The notes: generated from the letters alone by a model not told the origin. Positions 8,668-18,131 are shown, counted from the stretch's first letter. The stretch: DNA of 64,000 nucleotides from Bradyrhizobium nitroreducens (GCF_002776695.1 NZ_LFJC01000003.1:6617984-6681983); one strand, 5' to 3'. Made by a program: numbers and translations.

Positions 8668-11600
8668 ATGCCGAGCGCCGGATTTGTTCACCTTCACGTT
8701 CACTCGGCCTATTCGCTGCTCAAGGGCTCGATCAAGATCGGCAAGCTCGCCGAGCTTGCCAAGAAGGATCACCAGCCGGCCCTGGCGCTGACCGACACCG
8801 ACAATCTGTTCGGTGCGCTGGAATTCTCGGACAAGATGGCGGGCTCCGGCATCCAGCCGATCGTCGGCTGCGAGCTCGCGATCGATTTCGGCGACCAGGA
8901 TCCGAACGCGCGCAACGCGATGGGGCCCTCGCGCGTGGTGCTGCTGGCGGCGCAGGAGCGCGGCTATCGCAGCCTGATGCGGCTGAACTCGCGCGCGTTC
9001 CTGGAATCGCCTGATAGCCACGCGCCGTTCATCAAGTTCGACTGGTTCGACGGCGAGACCGAAGGCCTGATCGCGCTGACGGGCGGGCCGGACGGGCCGA
9101 TCTCGCTGGCGCTGGCCAGCGGTCATGCCGAGCTCGCCGCGCTGCGTTGCGAGCGCCTAGCCGGCCTGTTCGGCGACCGCCTCTACGTCGAATTGCAGCG
9201 CCACAACACCGAGAAGGAGCGGCGCGTCGAAAGCGGCCTGATCGACATCGCCTATGCCAAGGGCTTGCCGCTGGTCGCGACCAACGAGCCGTATTTCGCC
9301 GCGACCGACGACTACGAGGCGCATGACGCGCTGCTCTGCATCGCCGGCGGGCGGCTGATCGCGGAGACCGAGCGCGAACAGCTCACGCCCGATCATCGCT
9401 TCAAGACCCGCGCCGAGATGGCGGTGCTGTTCGCCGACATTCCGGAGGCGTTGGCCTCCACGGTGGAGATCGCCGAGCGCTGCTCGTTCCGGCCGATGAC
9501 GCGCAAGCCGATCCTGCCGTTCTTCACCGTTGGCGCCGCGCAGAGTTCGGACGCCGCGGCGGTCGAGTCGGCGGAATTGAAGCGCCAGGCGGAGGCGGGG
9601 CTTGCCAACCGCCTCAGCGTCCACGGCCTGTCGCAGGGCACCACGGAGGAAGACTACAACAAGCGCCTGGCGTTCGAGCTCGACGTCATCATGCGCATGA
9701 AATACGCGGGCTACTTCCTGATCGTGTCCGACTTCATCAAATGGGCGAAGAGCCAGGGCATTCCGGTCGGGCCGGGCCGCGGCTCCGGCGCAGGCTCGCT
9801 GGTCGCCTGGGCGCTGACCATCACCGACCTCGATCCGATCAAGTTCGGCCTGCTGTTCGAGCGCTTCCTCAATCCGGAACGCGTCTCGATGCCGGACTTC
9901 GACATCGACTTCTGCCAGGACCGCCGCGGCGAGGTGATCAGGTACGTCCAGGAGCGCTACGGCCGCGACCAGGTCGCGCAGATCATCACCTTCGGTACGC
10001 TGCAGGCGCGCGGCGTGCTGCGCGACGTCGGCCGCGTGCTGCAGATGCCCTACGGCCAGGTCGACAAGCTGACCAAGCTGGTGCCGCAGAATCCGGCCGC
10101 GCCGGTCACGCTCGCCGCCGCGATCGAGAGCGAGCCGAAGCTGCAGGCATTCCGCGACGAAGATCCGATCGTGGCGCGCGCCTTCGACATCGCCCAGCGT
10201 CTCGAAGGCCTGACCCGCCACGCCTCGACCCATGCGGCCGGCATCGTGATCGGCGATCGTCCGCTGAGCGAGCTCGTGCCGCTCTACCGCGATCCGAAGT
10301 CGGACATGCCGGTGACCCAGTTCAACATGAAATGGGTCGAGCCGGCCGGCCTCGTGAAGTTCGACTTCCTCGGCCTGAAGACGCTGACCGTGCTCGACGT
10401 CGCCTGCAAGCTGCTCAAGCCGCGCAACATCCACGTCGATCTCGCCACGCTGCCGATCGACGATGCCGAGAGCTACCAGATGCTGGCGCGCGGCGAGGTG
10501 GTCGGCGTGTTCCAGGTTGAAAGCCAGGGCATGCGGCGCGCGCTGGTCGACATGCGCCCCGACCGTTTCGAGGACATCATCGCGCTGGTGGCGCTGTATC
10601 GCCCGGGCCCGATGGCGAACATCCCGACCTATTGCGCGCGCAAGCACGGCGACGAGGAGCCGGAATATCTGCATCCCGTGCTGGAGCCGATCCTGAAGGA
10701 GACCTTCGGCGTCATCATCTATCAGGAACAGGTGATGCAGATCGCCCAGGTGATGTCGGGCTATTCGCTCGGCGACGCCGACCTTCTGCGTCGCGCCATG
10801 GGCAAGAAGATCCGCGCCGAGATGGACAAGCAGCGCGACATCTTCGTCGCGGGCGCGGTGAAGAACGGCGTGCCGAAGGGACAGGCCGAGACCATCTTCG
10901 AGCTGCTGGCGAAGTTCGCCGACTACGGCTTCAACAAGAGCCACGCGGCGGCCTATGCGCTGGTGTCCTACCACACCGCCTACATGAAGGCGCATTATCC
11001 GGTGGAGTTCATCGCGGCGTCCATGACGCTCGATCTGAACAACACCGACAAGCTCTCCGAATTCCGCTCCGAGGCGCAGCGCCTCGGCATCAAGGTCGAG
11101 CCGCCGAACATCAACCGTTCCGGCGCGACCTTCGAGGTCGGCGACAAGGTCATCTACTATGCGCTCGCGGCGCTCAAGGGCGTCGGCATCCAGGCGATCG
11201 AGCAGATCATCGAGGAGCGCACCAAGCGCGGGCTGTTCACCTCGCTCGCCGACTTCGCCGCGCGCGTCAATCCGCGCGCGATCAACAAGCGCATCATCGA
11301 AAGTCTCGCCGCCGCGGGCGCCTTCGACACGCTGGAGCCGAACCGCGCCCGCGTCTTCGCCGGCGCGGATTCGATCCTCGCCGCCTGCCAGCGCGCGCAT
11401 CAGGCCGAGACCATCGGCCAGAACGACATGTTCGGCATGTCGGCGGACGCGCCGACCATCATGCTGCCGCAGATCGAGCCGTGGCTGCCCGCCGAAAAGC
11501 TCCGCCGCGAATACGACGCCGTCGGCTTCTTCCTGTCGGGCCATCCGCTCGACGACTATGCCACCGTGCTGAAGCGGCTGCGGGTGCAGAGCTGGGCGGA

Positions 11601-12171
11601 GTTCTCGCGTGCGGTGAAGACCGGCGCCACCGCCGGCAAGGTCGCGGCCACCGTGGTCTCGCGCATGGAGCGGCGCACCAAGACCGGCAACAAGATGGGC
11701 ATCATGGGGCTCTCCGATCCCACGGGCCATTTCGAGGCGGTGCTGTTCTCCGAAGGCCTCGCGCAATATCGCGACGTGCTGGAGCCGGGCGCTGCCGTGC
11801 TGCTGCAATTGGGGGCCGAGCTGCAGGGCGAGGACGTCCGCGCCCGCGTGCTGCATGCCGAGCCGCTCGACGATGCCGCCGCCAAGACGCAGAAGGGGCT
11901 GCGCATCTTCGTGCGCGACACCAAGCCGCTGGACTCGATCGCCAAGCGTCTGGCCGGTCCCGACGTGGCCGTCGCGAACGGCGCCGCGCCAAGGGTCGGC
12001 AGTCCCGGTATCGCGCCGCGCGGGAGCGGCGACGGCGAGGTCTCGCTGGTGATGATGCTCGACCTCGAGACCGAGGTCGAGATGAAGCTGCCCGGCCGCT
12101 TCAAGGTCTCGCCGCAGATCGCCGGCGCGATCAAGGCGGTCGCGGGCGTGGTGGACGTGCAGCAGCTCTGA
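8668..12171 (+). CDS. dnaE: DNA polymerase III alpha subunit, DnaE type
   Basis: 1167 residues from ATG 8668, which places the family start (FVHLHVHSAYSLLKGS) right after the N-terminus; ATGs at 8608 and 8611 are in frame but add an unconserved stretch. Order: PHP domain (about 5-280), polymerase core with catalytic aspartates in PDFDIDF (D412, D414) and in VKFDFLGLKTL (near 566), the GPGRGSGAGSLVAW loop, finger/HhH region (about 800-900), OB fold (about 1000-1080) and a short C-terminal tau-binding part. It is the replicative polymerase subunit. It is encoded alone, with no neighbouring replication genes. Confidence 0.95.
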   Translation: MPSAGFVHLHVHSAYSLLKGSIKIGKLAELAKKDHQPALALTDTDNLFGALEFSDKMAGSGIQPIVGCELAIDFGDQDPNARNAMGPSRVVLLAAQERGYRSLMRLNSRAFLESPDSHAPFIKFDWFDGETEGLIALTGGPDGPISLALASGHAELAALRCERLAGLFGDRLYVELQRHNTEKERRVESGLIDIAYAKGLPLVATNEPYFAATDDYEAHDALLCIAGGRLIAETEREQLTPDHRFKTRAEMAVLFADIPEALASTVEIAERCSFRPMTRKPILPFFTVGAAQSSDAAAVESAELKRQAEAGLANRLSVHGLSQGTTEEDYNKRLAFELDVIMRMKYAGYFLIVSDFIKWAKSQGIPVGPGRGSGAGSLVAWALTITDLDPIKFGLLFERFLNPERVSMPDFDIDFCQDRRGEVIRYVQERYGRDQVAQIITFGTLQARGVLRDVGRVLQMPYGQVDKLTKLVPQNPAAPVTLAAAIESEPKLQAFRDEDPIVARAFDIAQRLEGLTRHASTHAAGIVIGDRPLSELVPLYRDPKSDMPVTQFNMKWVEPAGLVKFDFLGLKTLTVLDVACKLLKPRNIHVDLATLPIDDAESYQMLARGEVVGVFQVESQGMRRALVDMRPDRFEDIIALVALYRPGPMANIPTYCARKHGDEEPEYLHPVLEPILKETFGVIIYQEQVMQIAQVMSGYSLGDADLLRRAMGKKIRAEMDKQRDIFVAGAVKNGVPKGQAETIFELLAKFADYGFNKSHAAAYALVSYHTAYMKAHYPVEFIAASMTLDLNNTDKLSEFRSEAQRLGIKVEPPNINRSGATFEVGDKVIYYALAALKGVGIQAIEQIIEERTKRGLFTSLADFAARVNPRAINKRIIESLAAAGAFDTLEPNRARVFAGADSILAACQRAHQAETIGQNDMFGMSADAPTIMLPQIEPWLPAEKLRREYDAVGFFLSGHPLDDYATVLKRLRVQSWAEFSRAVKTGATAGKVAATVVSRMERRTKTGNKMGIMGLSDPTGHFEAVLFSEGLAQYRDVLEPGAAVLLQLGAELQGEDVRARVLHAEPLDDAAAKTQKGLRIFVRDTKPLDSIAKRLAGPDVAVANGAAPRVGSPGIAPRGSGDGEVSLVMMLDLETEVEMKLPGRFKVSPQIAGAIKAVAGVVDVQQL

Positions 12172-12288
12172 CGCCGGTGCAGCGCGGCTGCAAACCAAAG
12201 CTTAACTAATCAGCTCACGCATGGTTTCGAAGTCTGCCCGGCACAGCTATCAGTAGTCGTCCGGCGCGAAAACCAAGGAAGAACAACC

Positions 12289-13032
12289 ATGTGTGACAAA
12301 TGCTCTGAAAATCCGCATCAATCGCTTGCACCCTCCCGCCGCTCGATGATGCTTCTTGCCGCCTCCGCGCTCGGGGCGGCGGCGTTCGGCGGGGCCGCTT
12401 CGGCGAAGGACGCCAAGGCGCCGCCGAAACCCCAGAACGTGCTGTCGCCCGATGCGGCGCTCAAGCGGCTGATGGAGGGCAATTCACGCTACGTGTCGGG
12501 CGTGTCGCGCCGTCACGACTTCACGCACGAGCGCGAGGCATTGGTCGGCGGCCAGAATCCGTACGCGGCTGTTTTAAGCTGCGCCGATTCCCGCATCGCA
12601 CCCGAATATGCCTTCGACAGCGGACGCGGCGATCTGTTCGTGTGCCGCGTCGCCGGAAATTTTGCCGGCGAAGAGACCGTTGCGAGCATGGAGTACACCG
12701 TCGCGGTGCTCGGCACGCCCCTGATCCTGGTGCTCGGCCACGACAATTGCGGCGCGGTCGATGCCACGATCAAGTCGCTGAAGGACGACAAGCCGCTGCC
12801 GGGACACATCCCTTCGCTGGTCGCCGCGATTGCGCCTTCGGTGAAGACGGCGGCCGGGCAGGGCGGCAACGCGCTCGACAACGCCATTCGCCAGAACGTC
12901 ATCGACAACGTCGCCAAGCTGAAATCGGCCGCGCCGATCCTCAACGCGGCGGTCGAGCAGGGCAAGCTCAAGGTGGTCGGCGGCATCTATCGGCTGAGCA
13001 CCGGGACCGTCGAGTTGCTTGCGCAGGGCTGA
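12289..13032 (+). CDS. beta-class carbonic anhydrase with a Tat-like export signal
   Basis: 247 residues. It interconverts CO2 and bicarbonate. The zinc ligands and dyad are C98, D100 and R102 (SCADSR), with H151 and C154 (GHDNCGA). The N-terminus has a twin-arginine stretch S16-R17-R18-S followed by a hydrophobic segment (MMLLAASALGAAAFGG) and an ASA-like cleavage site near 39, so export to the periplasm is predicted, unlike cytoplasmic Can enzymes. A short CDKC motif sits at the very start, before the signal. It is monogenic, 117 bases after dnaE. It could supply bicarbonate at the cell surface together with the SbtA-like permease encoded at 33-34 kb, though that link is only inferred. Confidence 0.88.
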   Translation: MCDKCSENPHQSLAPSRRSMMLLAASALGAAAFGGAASAKDAKAPPKPQNVLSPDAALKRLMEGNSRYVSGVSRRHDFTHEREALVGGQNPYAAVLSCADSRIAPEYAFDSGRGDLFVCRVAGNFAGEETVASMEYTVAVLGTPLILVLGHDNCGAVDATIKSLKDDKPLPGHIPSLVAAIAPSVKTAAGQGGNALDNAIRQNVIDNVAKLKSAAPILNAAVEQGKLKVVGGIYRLSTGTVELLAQG

Positions 13033-13163
13033 GCCCGGCTTCGGGAACACCAGAGCCAGGCGGTCGGCCTCGGCAAGAGGCCGGCCGCCATCCATCCGGT
13101 CTGTGCGATCCGCGCAATCGCGCTGGGCAGGGACTCGAAGGAGCCTTGCGCGGTTTCCAGGCC

Positions 13164-13240
13164 GAGCTGACTTGGAGCTGACTTGGAGCTGACTTGGAGC
13201 TGACTTGGAGCTGACTTGGAGCTGACTTGGAGCTGACGCC
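13164..13240. repeat. 11-bp tandem repeat (GAGCTGACTTG), six exact copies plus one degenerate
   Basis: Six perfect head-to-tail copies of GAGCTGACTTG run from 13164 to 13229, then a seventh copy (13230-13240) matches at its first eight bases. The array lies in the 323-base gap between the carbonic anhydrase and the caspase-like gene, about 115 bases before the latter's start. The unit length of 11 is not a multiple of three and there is no spacer, so it is a minisatellite rather than a coding or CRISPR repeat. The rest of this gap shows no gene. Confidence 0.95.
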
Positions 13241-13355
13241 GGCAGCGGCGTGGCCACGCCACCGCCTCAATCCGAGCCTTTCGTTCAATCGCCGTTCAGC
13301 TGGCTGCGCGCCTCATGCGTGGTGGCTCCTCAACTACATAGCGGGCAAGCAAGCC

Positions 13356-15848
13356 ATGCGTGGGACGTTCAGACTCTTCATTTACCTTCTCCTGCCGATC
13401 GTGGCCCTTGCCGCCGGCGCGCCGGGCGGGGCGCGCGCCCAGCAGCAGGAGAAGCGCATCGCCCTCGTGGTCGGCAACGGCGCCTATGCCAAGTCGCCGC
13501 TGGCGACGACCGCGAACGATGCCGGTCTGATCGCGCAGACGCTCCAGGCGGCCGGTTTCGACGTCGTCGGGGCGCGCGATCTCGACGGCGACACGCTGCG
13601 CAAGAGTTTTCGCGACTTCATCCAGAAGGCCCAGGCCTCGGGGCCGGGCACCGTCGCGATGGTCTATCTTGCCGGTTACGGCGTGCAGCTGGCCGGCGAG
13701 AACTATTTCATCCCGGTCGATTCCAACATCACCCGCGACACCGACATTCCGACCGAGGCCCTGCGCATCGGCGATTATGCGCGCCAGCTCGCTTCCATCC
13801 CGCTCAAGGCCAACATCGTCGTGCTCGACGCGGCCCGCGCGCAGCCCTTCGTCGAGGGCGGCCAGCAGATCGCGGGCGGTCTGGCGCTGGTCGAGCCCGA
13901 GCCGAACATGCTGATCGCCTTCAACGCTGCGCCCGGTACCGTCGCGCCGGAGGAGCCGGGGCCGTACGGCATCTATGCGCAGTCGCTGGCGGAGATGATC
14001 CGCACCGGCGGCCTGCCGTTGCCTGAGGTGTTCGACCGCGTCCGCCTGCGCGTCAACGAGGCCAGCAAGGGCGCGCAGGTGCCCTGGAACGAGCAGAAGA
14101 TCTCGGCGCCGTTCTCGTTCTTCGAGCGCGGACCCGACGCGCCGCCGCCGGAGACGACGCCCGACCAGGTCGCCGCGATCCGCAACAAGCCGATCCGCGA
14201 TCTCGGCGTGCAGGATGCCTACGCCGCCGCGCTCGAGCGCGACACGCTGCCGGCCTATGAGGAGTTTCTCGCCGCCTATCCCGGCGATCCCCTGGCGAAG
14301 CGCGTGATGGCGATCGTGGCGGCGCGCCGCGAAGCCATCACCTGGCGGCGGACCTACCGGACCGACACGCCGGAGGCCTATTGGTCGTATCTGCGCCGCT
14401 ATCCGCGCGGGCCGCATGCGGCAGATGCGCGCCGGCGGCTTGCCATCCTCACCGCGCCGGCCGAGCCGCCGCCGAGCTTCGCGATGATCGACTACGACGT
14501 GCCGCCACCGCCGCCGGAGGAGGTGGTCTATGTCGATCGTCCGTTGCTGTATTTCAGCGATCCCGATTTCGGCTTCGCACCGCCACCGCCGCCGCCGGTC
14601 TATTATTTGCCGCCGCCGCCGCCGGATTTCGTCGTTCTGACGCCGCCGATGCCCGTGGTTGGCCTGTTTGTGCTGCCGCAGCCGGTGTTCGTGCCGATTC
14701 CGGTGTTCGTCAGGCCACCGATCTATGTCGCGCCGCCGCCGAACAACATCATCTACCAGAACATCCACAATACGACGGTCATCAATACCGTGATCAACCG
14801 TCCGCCGGCCCCAGCACCGGCTGCGGGGGCAGGGGCCGGACCGGGCAATCTGGCGCCGGCGATTGCCGGGCGCGCCAATCCGGCAGGCCCGGCGATGCCG
14901 CAGGCCGCGATCCAGCGCGCCGCCCTGATTCAGCAGGGCAAAGCGCCGATGCCGCCGAGCGCGACAATCCAACCGACGGCGAAGCCCGGCACGCTCCCGG
15001 GGACGATCCAGCCGATGGCGAAGCCCGGTACCCCGCCGGCAACGCCGGCAGCTGTCGCGCCGACCGCAGCGCCGCCGATCGCACCAGCGCCACAGACCAA
15101 GCTGCCGCAGGCCAATACGCTGCCGGTTCCTGGTGCCCATGGTGGACCGCCAGCGCCACCGGCGGGGGCAGGGACCCTGCCGGGCGGCAAGCCCGCACCT
15201 GGAGCGGTCGCTCCGACGGCGACCGCTCCGCCGACCGCGCCGACCCACCCGGGGGCACCTGTCACCGCGACGCCCGGCGCCCCCCCGCCGGCACACCCCA
15301 ATGCGCCGACGGCGGCTGCGCCGGCAACCGCTGCGCCCACTGCGACAAACCCTGCCGCCGCGCCCGGCCAGGCGCCGAAGCCGCCGGTTGCCCAAACACC
15401 ACCCGGCGCAGCCCCCGGCGTCGCGGGACGTCCGGTCCCACCGCCGTCCTCGGCCGCGCGCGAGCCGGTCAGGCCGCAGAATCTGCCCTCGGTTGCGCCG
15501 GCGCAGGCGTCCCGTCCGTCCGCGCCGCCTGCGCGTCCCCAAGCCGTGGCGAGACCGACACCGCCGCCGCCTGCGGCCGTCGCGCGGCCGGCGCCACCGC
15601 CTCCGCCGCGCGTCGCATCGCCTCCGCCGGCACGGGTGGCTCCGCCCGTGGCGGTTGCGCGGCCGGCGCCTCCTCCGCCAGTGGCGCGTCCGGCGCCGCC
15701 GCCACCTGTCGCCCGACCGGCACCCCCGCCACCGCCGCCGCGGATGGCCGTTGCGCCCCCGCCGCGCCCGGCACCACCTCCGCCGCGGCCCCCGGCGCCG
15801 CCGCCGGCCGCGGCAAAGAAGTGCCCGCCCAACCAGCCCAAATGCTAG
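13356..15848 (+). CDS. caspase-fold (peptidase C14-like) protein, catalytically degenerate, with long Pro-rich tail
   Basis: 830 residues from ATG 13356, which gives a good signal peptide (MRGTFRLFIYLLLPIVALAAG...ARA). Residues 33-260 follow the C14 caspase/metacaspase-like fold: RIALVVGNGAY, ANDAGLIAQTL, and GENYFIPVDSNI. The two catalytic positions are replaced: the usual GHG histidine is Y108 (AGYGVQ) and the usual DACR cysteine is A160 (LDAAR). It should therefore be inactive as a peptidase. After a helical segment (about 290-375), the rest (375-830) is low-complexity Pro/Ala with PPPPP runs, ending in KKCPPNQPKC. It is probably a periplasmic binding or scaffold protein. It is the gene before rpsB but is likely separate. 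Confidence 0.85.
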   Translation: MRGTFRLFIYLLLPIVALAAGAPGGARAQQQEKRIALVVGNGAYAKSPLATTANDAGLIAQTLQAAGFDVVGARDLDGDTLRKSFRDFIQKAQASGPGTVAMVYLAGYGVQLAGENYFIPVDSNITRDTDIPTEALRIGDYARQLASIPLKANIVVLDAARAQPFVEGGQQIAGGLALVEPEPNMLIAFNAAPGTVAPEEPGPYGIYAQSLAEMIRTGGLPLPEVFDRVRLRVNEASKGAQVPWNEQKISAPFSFFERGPDAPPPETTPDQVAAIRNKPIRDLGVQDAYAAALERDTLPAYEEFLAAYPGDPLAKRVMAIVAARREAITWRRTYRTDTPEAYWSYLRRYPRGPHAADARRRLAILTAPAEPPPSFAMIDYDVPPPPPEEVVYVDRPLLYFSDPDFGFAPPPPPPVYYLPPPPPDFVVLTPPMPVVGLFVLPQPVFVPIPVFVRPPIYVAPPPNNIIYQNIHNTTVINTVINRPPAPAPAAGAGAGPGNLAPAIAGRANPAGPAMPQAAIQRAALIQQGKAPMPPSATIQPTAKPGTLPGTIQPMAKPGTPPATPAAVAPTAAPPIAPAPQTKLPQANTLPVPGAHGGPPAPPAGAGTLPGGKPAPGAVAPTATAPPTAPTHPGAPVTATPGAPPPAHPNAPTAAAPATAAPTATNPAAAPGQAPKPPVAQTPPGAAPGVAGRPVPPPSSAAREPVRPQNLPSVAPAQASRPSAPPARPQAVARPTPPPPAAVARPAPPPPPRVASPPPARVAPPVAVARPAPPPPVARPAPPPPVARPAPPPPPPRMAVAPPPRPAPPPPRPPAPPPAAAKKCPPNQPKC

Positions 15849-15936
15849 CCGGGGACCCGTCGGCGCGGGGTTTGCGGGGCTTTTGGGAGCAGGGGCCTTG
15901 AGCGGGCGAAAACCGCCCCGGAAAGGCCCTTATTTC

Positions 15937-15964
15937 CTTGCTTCTGGCCGAAATCGCGCTATAC
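15937..15964 (+). promoter_or_regulatory. candidate promoter of the rpsB-tsf cluster
   Basis: CTTGCT (15937-15942) and CTATAC (15959-15964) are spaced by 16 bases and resemble the alphaproteobacterial housekeeping consensus CTTGAC / CTATAT. They lie about 115 bases before rpsB, in a region without other genes. Identified by eye. Confidence 0.4.
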
Positions 15965-16078
15965 AGCGCGCCATCTCACACGGAAGCATGGCTCGCAAGG
16001 CCGTCCGGTGGCAACCGGGGCGACGACGCTCCGTTTTGCTCACACGCTTCCGGAGGAACCAACCGGAGAATTAGAACT

Positions 16079-17074
16079 ATGGCACTGCCCGATTTCACTA
16101 TGCGTCAGCTGCTTGAAGCTGGCGTGCACTTCGGCCACCAGTCTCACCGCTGGAATCCGAAAATGGCGCCGTTCATTTTCGGCGCGCGCAACAACATCCA
16201 CATCGTCGATCTGGCGCAGACCGTGCCGATGCTGCACACGGCCCTCCAGGCCGTCAGCGACACCGTCGCCAAGGGCGGCCGCATCCTGTTCGTCGGCACC
16301 AAGCGCCAGGCGCAGGACGGCGTTGCCGACGCGGCCAAGCGCTGCGCGCAGTATTTCGTCAATTCGCGCTGGCTCGGCGGCACGCTGACCAACTGGAAGA
16401 CGATCTCGGCCTCGATCAAGCGCCTGCGTCACCTCGATGACGTGCTGGCCGGCGGCGAAGCCAATTCCTACACGAAGAAGGAGCGGCTGACGCTTCAGCG
16501 CGAGCGCGACAAGCTCGACCGCTCGCTCGGCGGCATCAAGGACATGGGCGGTCTGCCCGACCTGATCTTCGTGATCGACACCAACAAGGAAGACATCGCG
16601 ATCCAGGAGGCCCAGCGCCTCAACATCCCGGTCGCCGCGATCGTCGACACCAATTCCGACCCGAAGGGCATCACCTATGTGGTGCCGGGCAATGACGACG
16701 CCGGCCGTGCGATCGCGCTCTATTGCGACCTGATTGCGCGTGCCGCGATCGACGGCATCTCGCGCGCCCAGGGCGATTCGGGCATCGACATCGGTGCCTC
16801 GACCCGTCCGCTCGCCGAAGAGCTGCCGGCGGCGTCCTCGAGCGGCTTCCAGGGCCTTGCGGGTCCCCGCGGCACCGCCGACGATCTCAAGAAGCTCCCG
16901 GGCGTCTCGGGTGCGATCGAGAAGAAGTTCAACGACCTCGGCATCTTCCACTATTGGCAGCTCGCCGAGCTCGACCACGACACCGCGCACACGATCGGCG
17001 AAGAAGTCGGTCTGCCGAGCCGCGCGGATGCCTGGGTAGCCAAGGCCAAGGCGCTGACCGCGGAAGCGGAATAG
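16079..17074 (+). CDS. rpsB: 30S ribosomal protein S2 with extended C-terminus
   Basis: 331 residues from ATG 16079, with a CGGAGAA ribosome-binding site. The body shows the S2 signatures (LEAGVHFGHQSHRWNPKM; FVNSRWLGGTLTNW; LPDLIFVIDT). It is about 90 residues longer than the E. coli protein; the addition contains a helix-hairpin-helix-like segment (LPGVSGAIEKKFNDLGI) and ends with LPSRADAWVAKAKAL. This tail is usual in Hyphomicrobiales S2. It assembles late into the small subunit and is needed for S1 binding. It is first gene of the cluster, followed by a hairpin and then tsf. Confidence 0.97.
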   Translation: MALPDFTMRQLLEAGVHFGHQSHRWNPKMAPFIFGARNNIHIVDLAQTVPMLHTALQAVSDTVAKGGRILFVGTKRQAQDGVADAAKRCAQYFVNSRWLGGTLTNWKTISASIKRLRHLDDVLAGGEANSYTKKERLTLQRERDKLDRSLGGIKDMGGLPDLIFVIDTNKEDIAIQEAQRLNIPVAAIVDTNSDPKGITYVVPGNDDAGRAIALYCDLIARAAIDGISRAQGDSGIDIGASTRPLAEELPAASSSGFQGLAGPRGTADDLKKLPGVSGAIEKKFNDLGIFHYWQLAELDHDTAHTIGEEVGLPSRADAWVAKAKALTAEAE

Positions 17075-17092
17075 TCAAAAAGAGCGATGGGT

Positions 17093-17113
17093 TGGCCGGA
17101 TAGGATCCGGCCA
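17093..17113 (+). promoter_or_regulatory. rpsB-tsf intergenic hairpin (attenuator-like)
   Basis: Nine-base-pair stem (TGGCCGGAT with ATCCGGCCA) and a three-base AGG loop, 18 bases after the rpsB stop. There is no T-run, so it is more likely to be a partial attenuator or mRNA-stabilising structure than a full terminator. A hairpin in this spacer is known in other proteobacteria. Confidence 0.55.
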
Positions 17114-17207
17114 CCATTTCAGTTGACGCGAATTCCTGAGATGGACCGCGGCGGGGCAATTGGATGCCACGCCGCGGCAAACCGGCAGGCACAAAGGATT
17201 TTCAACG

Positions 17208-18131
17208 ATGGCAACGATCACAGCTGCGATGGTCAAGGACCTGCGCGAGTCGACCGGCGCGGGCATGATGGACTGCAAGGCCGCGCTGACCGAAAACGAC
17301 GGCAACATGGAAGCGGCGCAGGATTGGCTGCGCAAGAAGGGTCTGTCCAAGGCCGCCAAGAAGTCCGGCCGCGTTGCGGCGGAAGGCCTGATCGGCGCGC
17401 TCACCAAGGGTAACAAGGGTGTCGTGGTCGAGGTCAATTCCGAGACCGACTTCGTCGCGCGCAACGGCCAGTTCCAGGGTCTGGTCAAGATGATCGCCCA
17501 GGTGGCGTTCGACACCGGCTCCGATGTCGAGAAGATCAAGGCCGCCAAGGTCGGTGACGTCACGGTGGAAGCCGCGATCAACGACGCGATCGCCACCATC
17601 GGCGAGAACATGACGCTGCGCCGCGCCGCTTCGCTCGAAGTGAGCCAGGGCGTGGTGTCGAGCTACGTCCATGGTGCGGTCGTCGACGGTGCCGGCAAGA
17701 TGGGCGTGATCGTGGCGCTGGAATCGCCCGGCAAGGCCGACGAGCTCGCTGGCCTGGGCCGCCAGATCGCGATGCACATTGCCGCCGCCAATCCGCTGGC
17801 GCTCGATCCGTCCGGTCTCGATCCGGCGGTCGTCAAGCGCGAGAAGGACGTGCTCGCGGACAAGTATCGCCAGCAGGGCAAGCCGGAGAACGTGATCGAG
17901 AAGATCGTCGAGTCCGGTCTGAAGACCTACTACAAGGAAGTCTGCCTGCTCGAGCAGGCCTTCATCCACGACACCGGCAAGTCGGTGGCGCAGGCGGTGA
18001 AGGAGGCCGAGGGCAGGGTCGGCGGCGCTGTGAAGATCGCCGGTTTTGTGCGCTATGCTCTCGGTGAGGGAATCGAGAAGCAGGAAAGCGACTTCGCCGC
18101 CGAAGTCGCCGCAGCCAGCGGCAAGAAGTAA
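17208..18131 (+). CDS. tsf: translation elongation factor Ts
   Basis: 307 residues from ATG 17208. It is the nucleotide exchange factor that releases GDP from EF-Tu. The N-terminal UBA-like domain has VKDLRESTGAGMMDCKAAL, and the core carries the TDFVARN motif that contacts EF-Tu. A coiled-coil insert (about 200-265, with KREKDVLADKYRQQGKPEN) and a C-terminal domain complete the family pattern. It lies 133 bases after rpsB, with an intergenic hairpin between, and upstream of pyrH. Confidence 0.97.
   Translation: MATITAAMVKDLRESTGAGMMDCKAALTENDGNMEAAQDWLRKKGLSKAAKKSGRVAAEGLIGALTKGNKGVVVEVNSETDFVARNGQFQGLVKMIAQVAFDTGSDVEKIKAAKVGDVTVEAAINDAIATIGENMTLRRAASLEVSQGVVSSYVHGAVVDGAGKMGVIVALESPGKADELAGLGRQIAMHIAAANPLALDPSGLDPAVVKREKDVLADKYRQQGKPENVIEKIVESGLKTYYKEVCLLEQAFIHDTGKSVAQAVKEAEGRVGGAVKIAGFVRYALGEGIEKQESDFAAEVAAASGKK

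Noticed and set aside
9157..12198. 1013-residue open frame antisense to dnaE
   Set aside because: It mirrors dnaE codons on the opposite strand, is rich in Arg/Gly/His/Leu without any family motif, and long antisense frames are expected in high-GC coding DNA.
13164..13240. 11-bp repeats as a CRISPR array
   Set aside because: Units abut with no spacers and no cas genes are near.
13296..15542. 748-residue Arg-rich frame antisense to the caspase-like gene
   Set aside because: Complement of a Pro/Ala-rich repeat; no protein-like composition.
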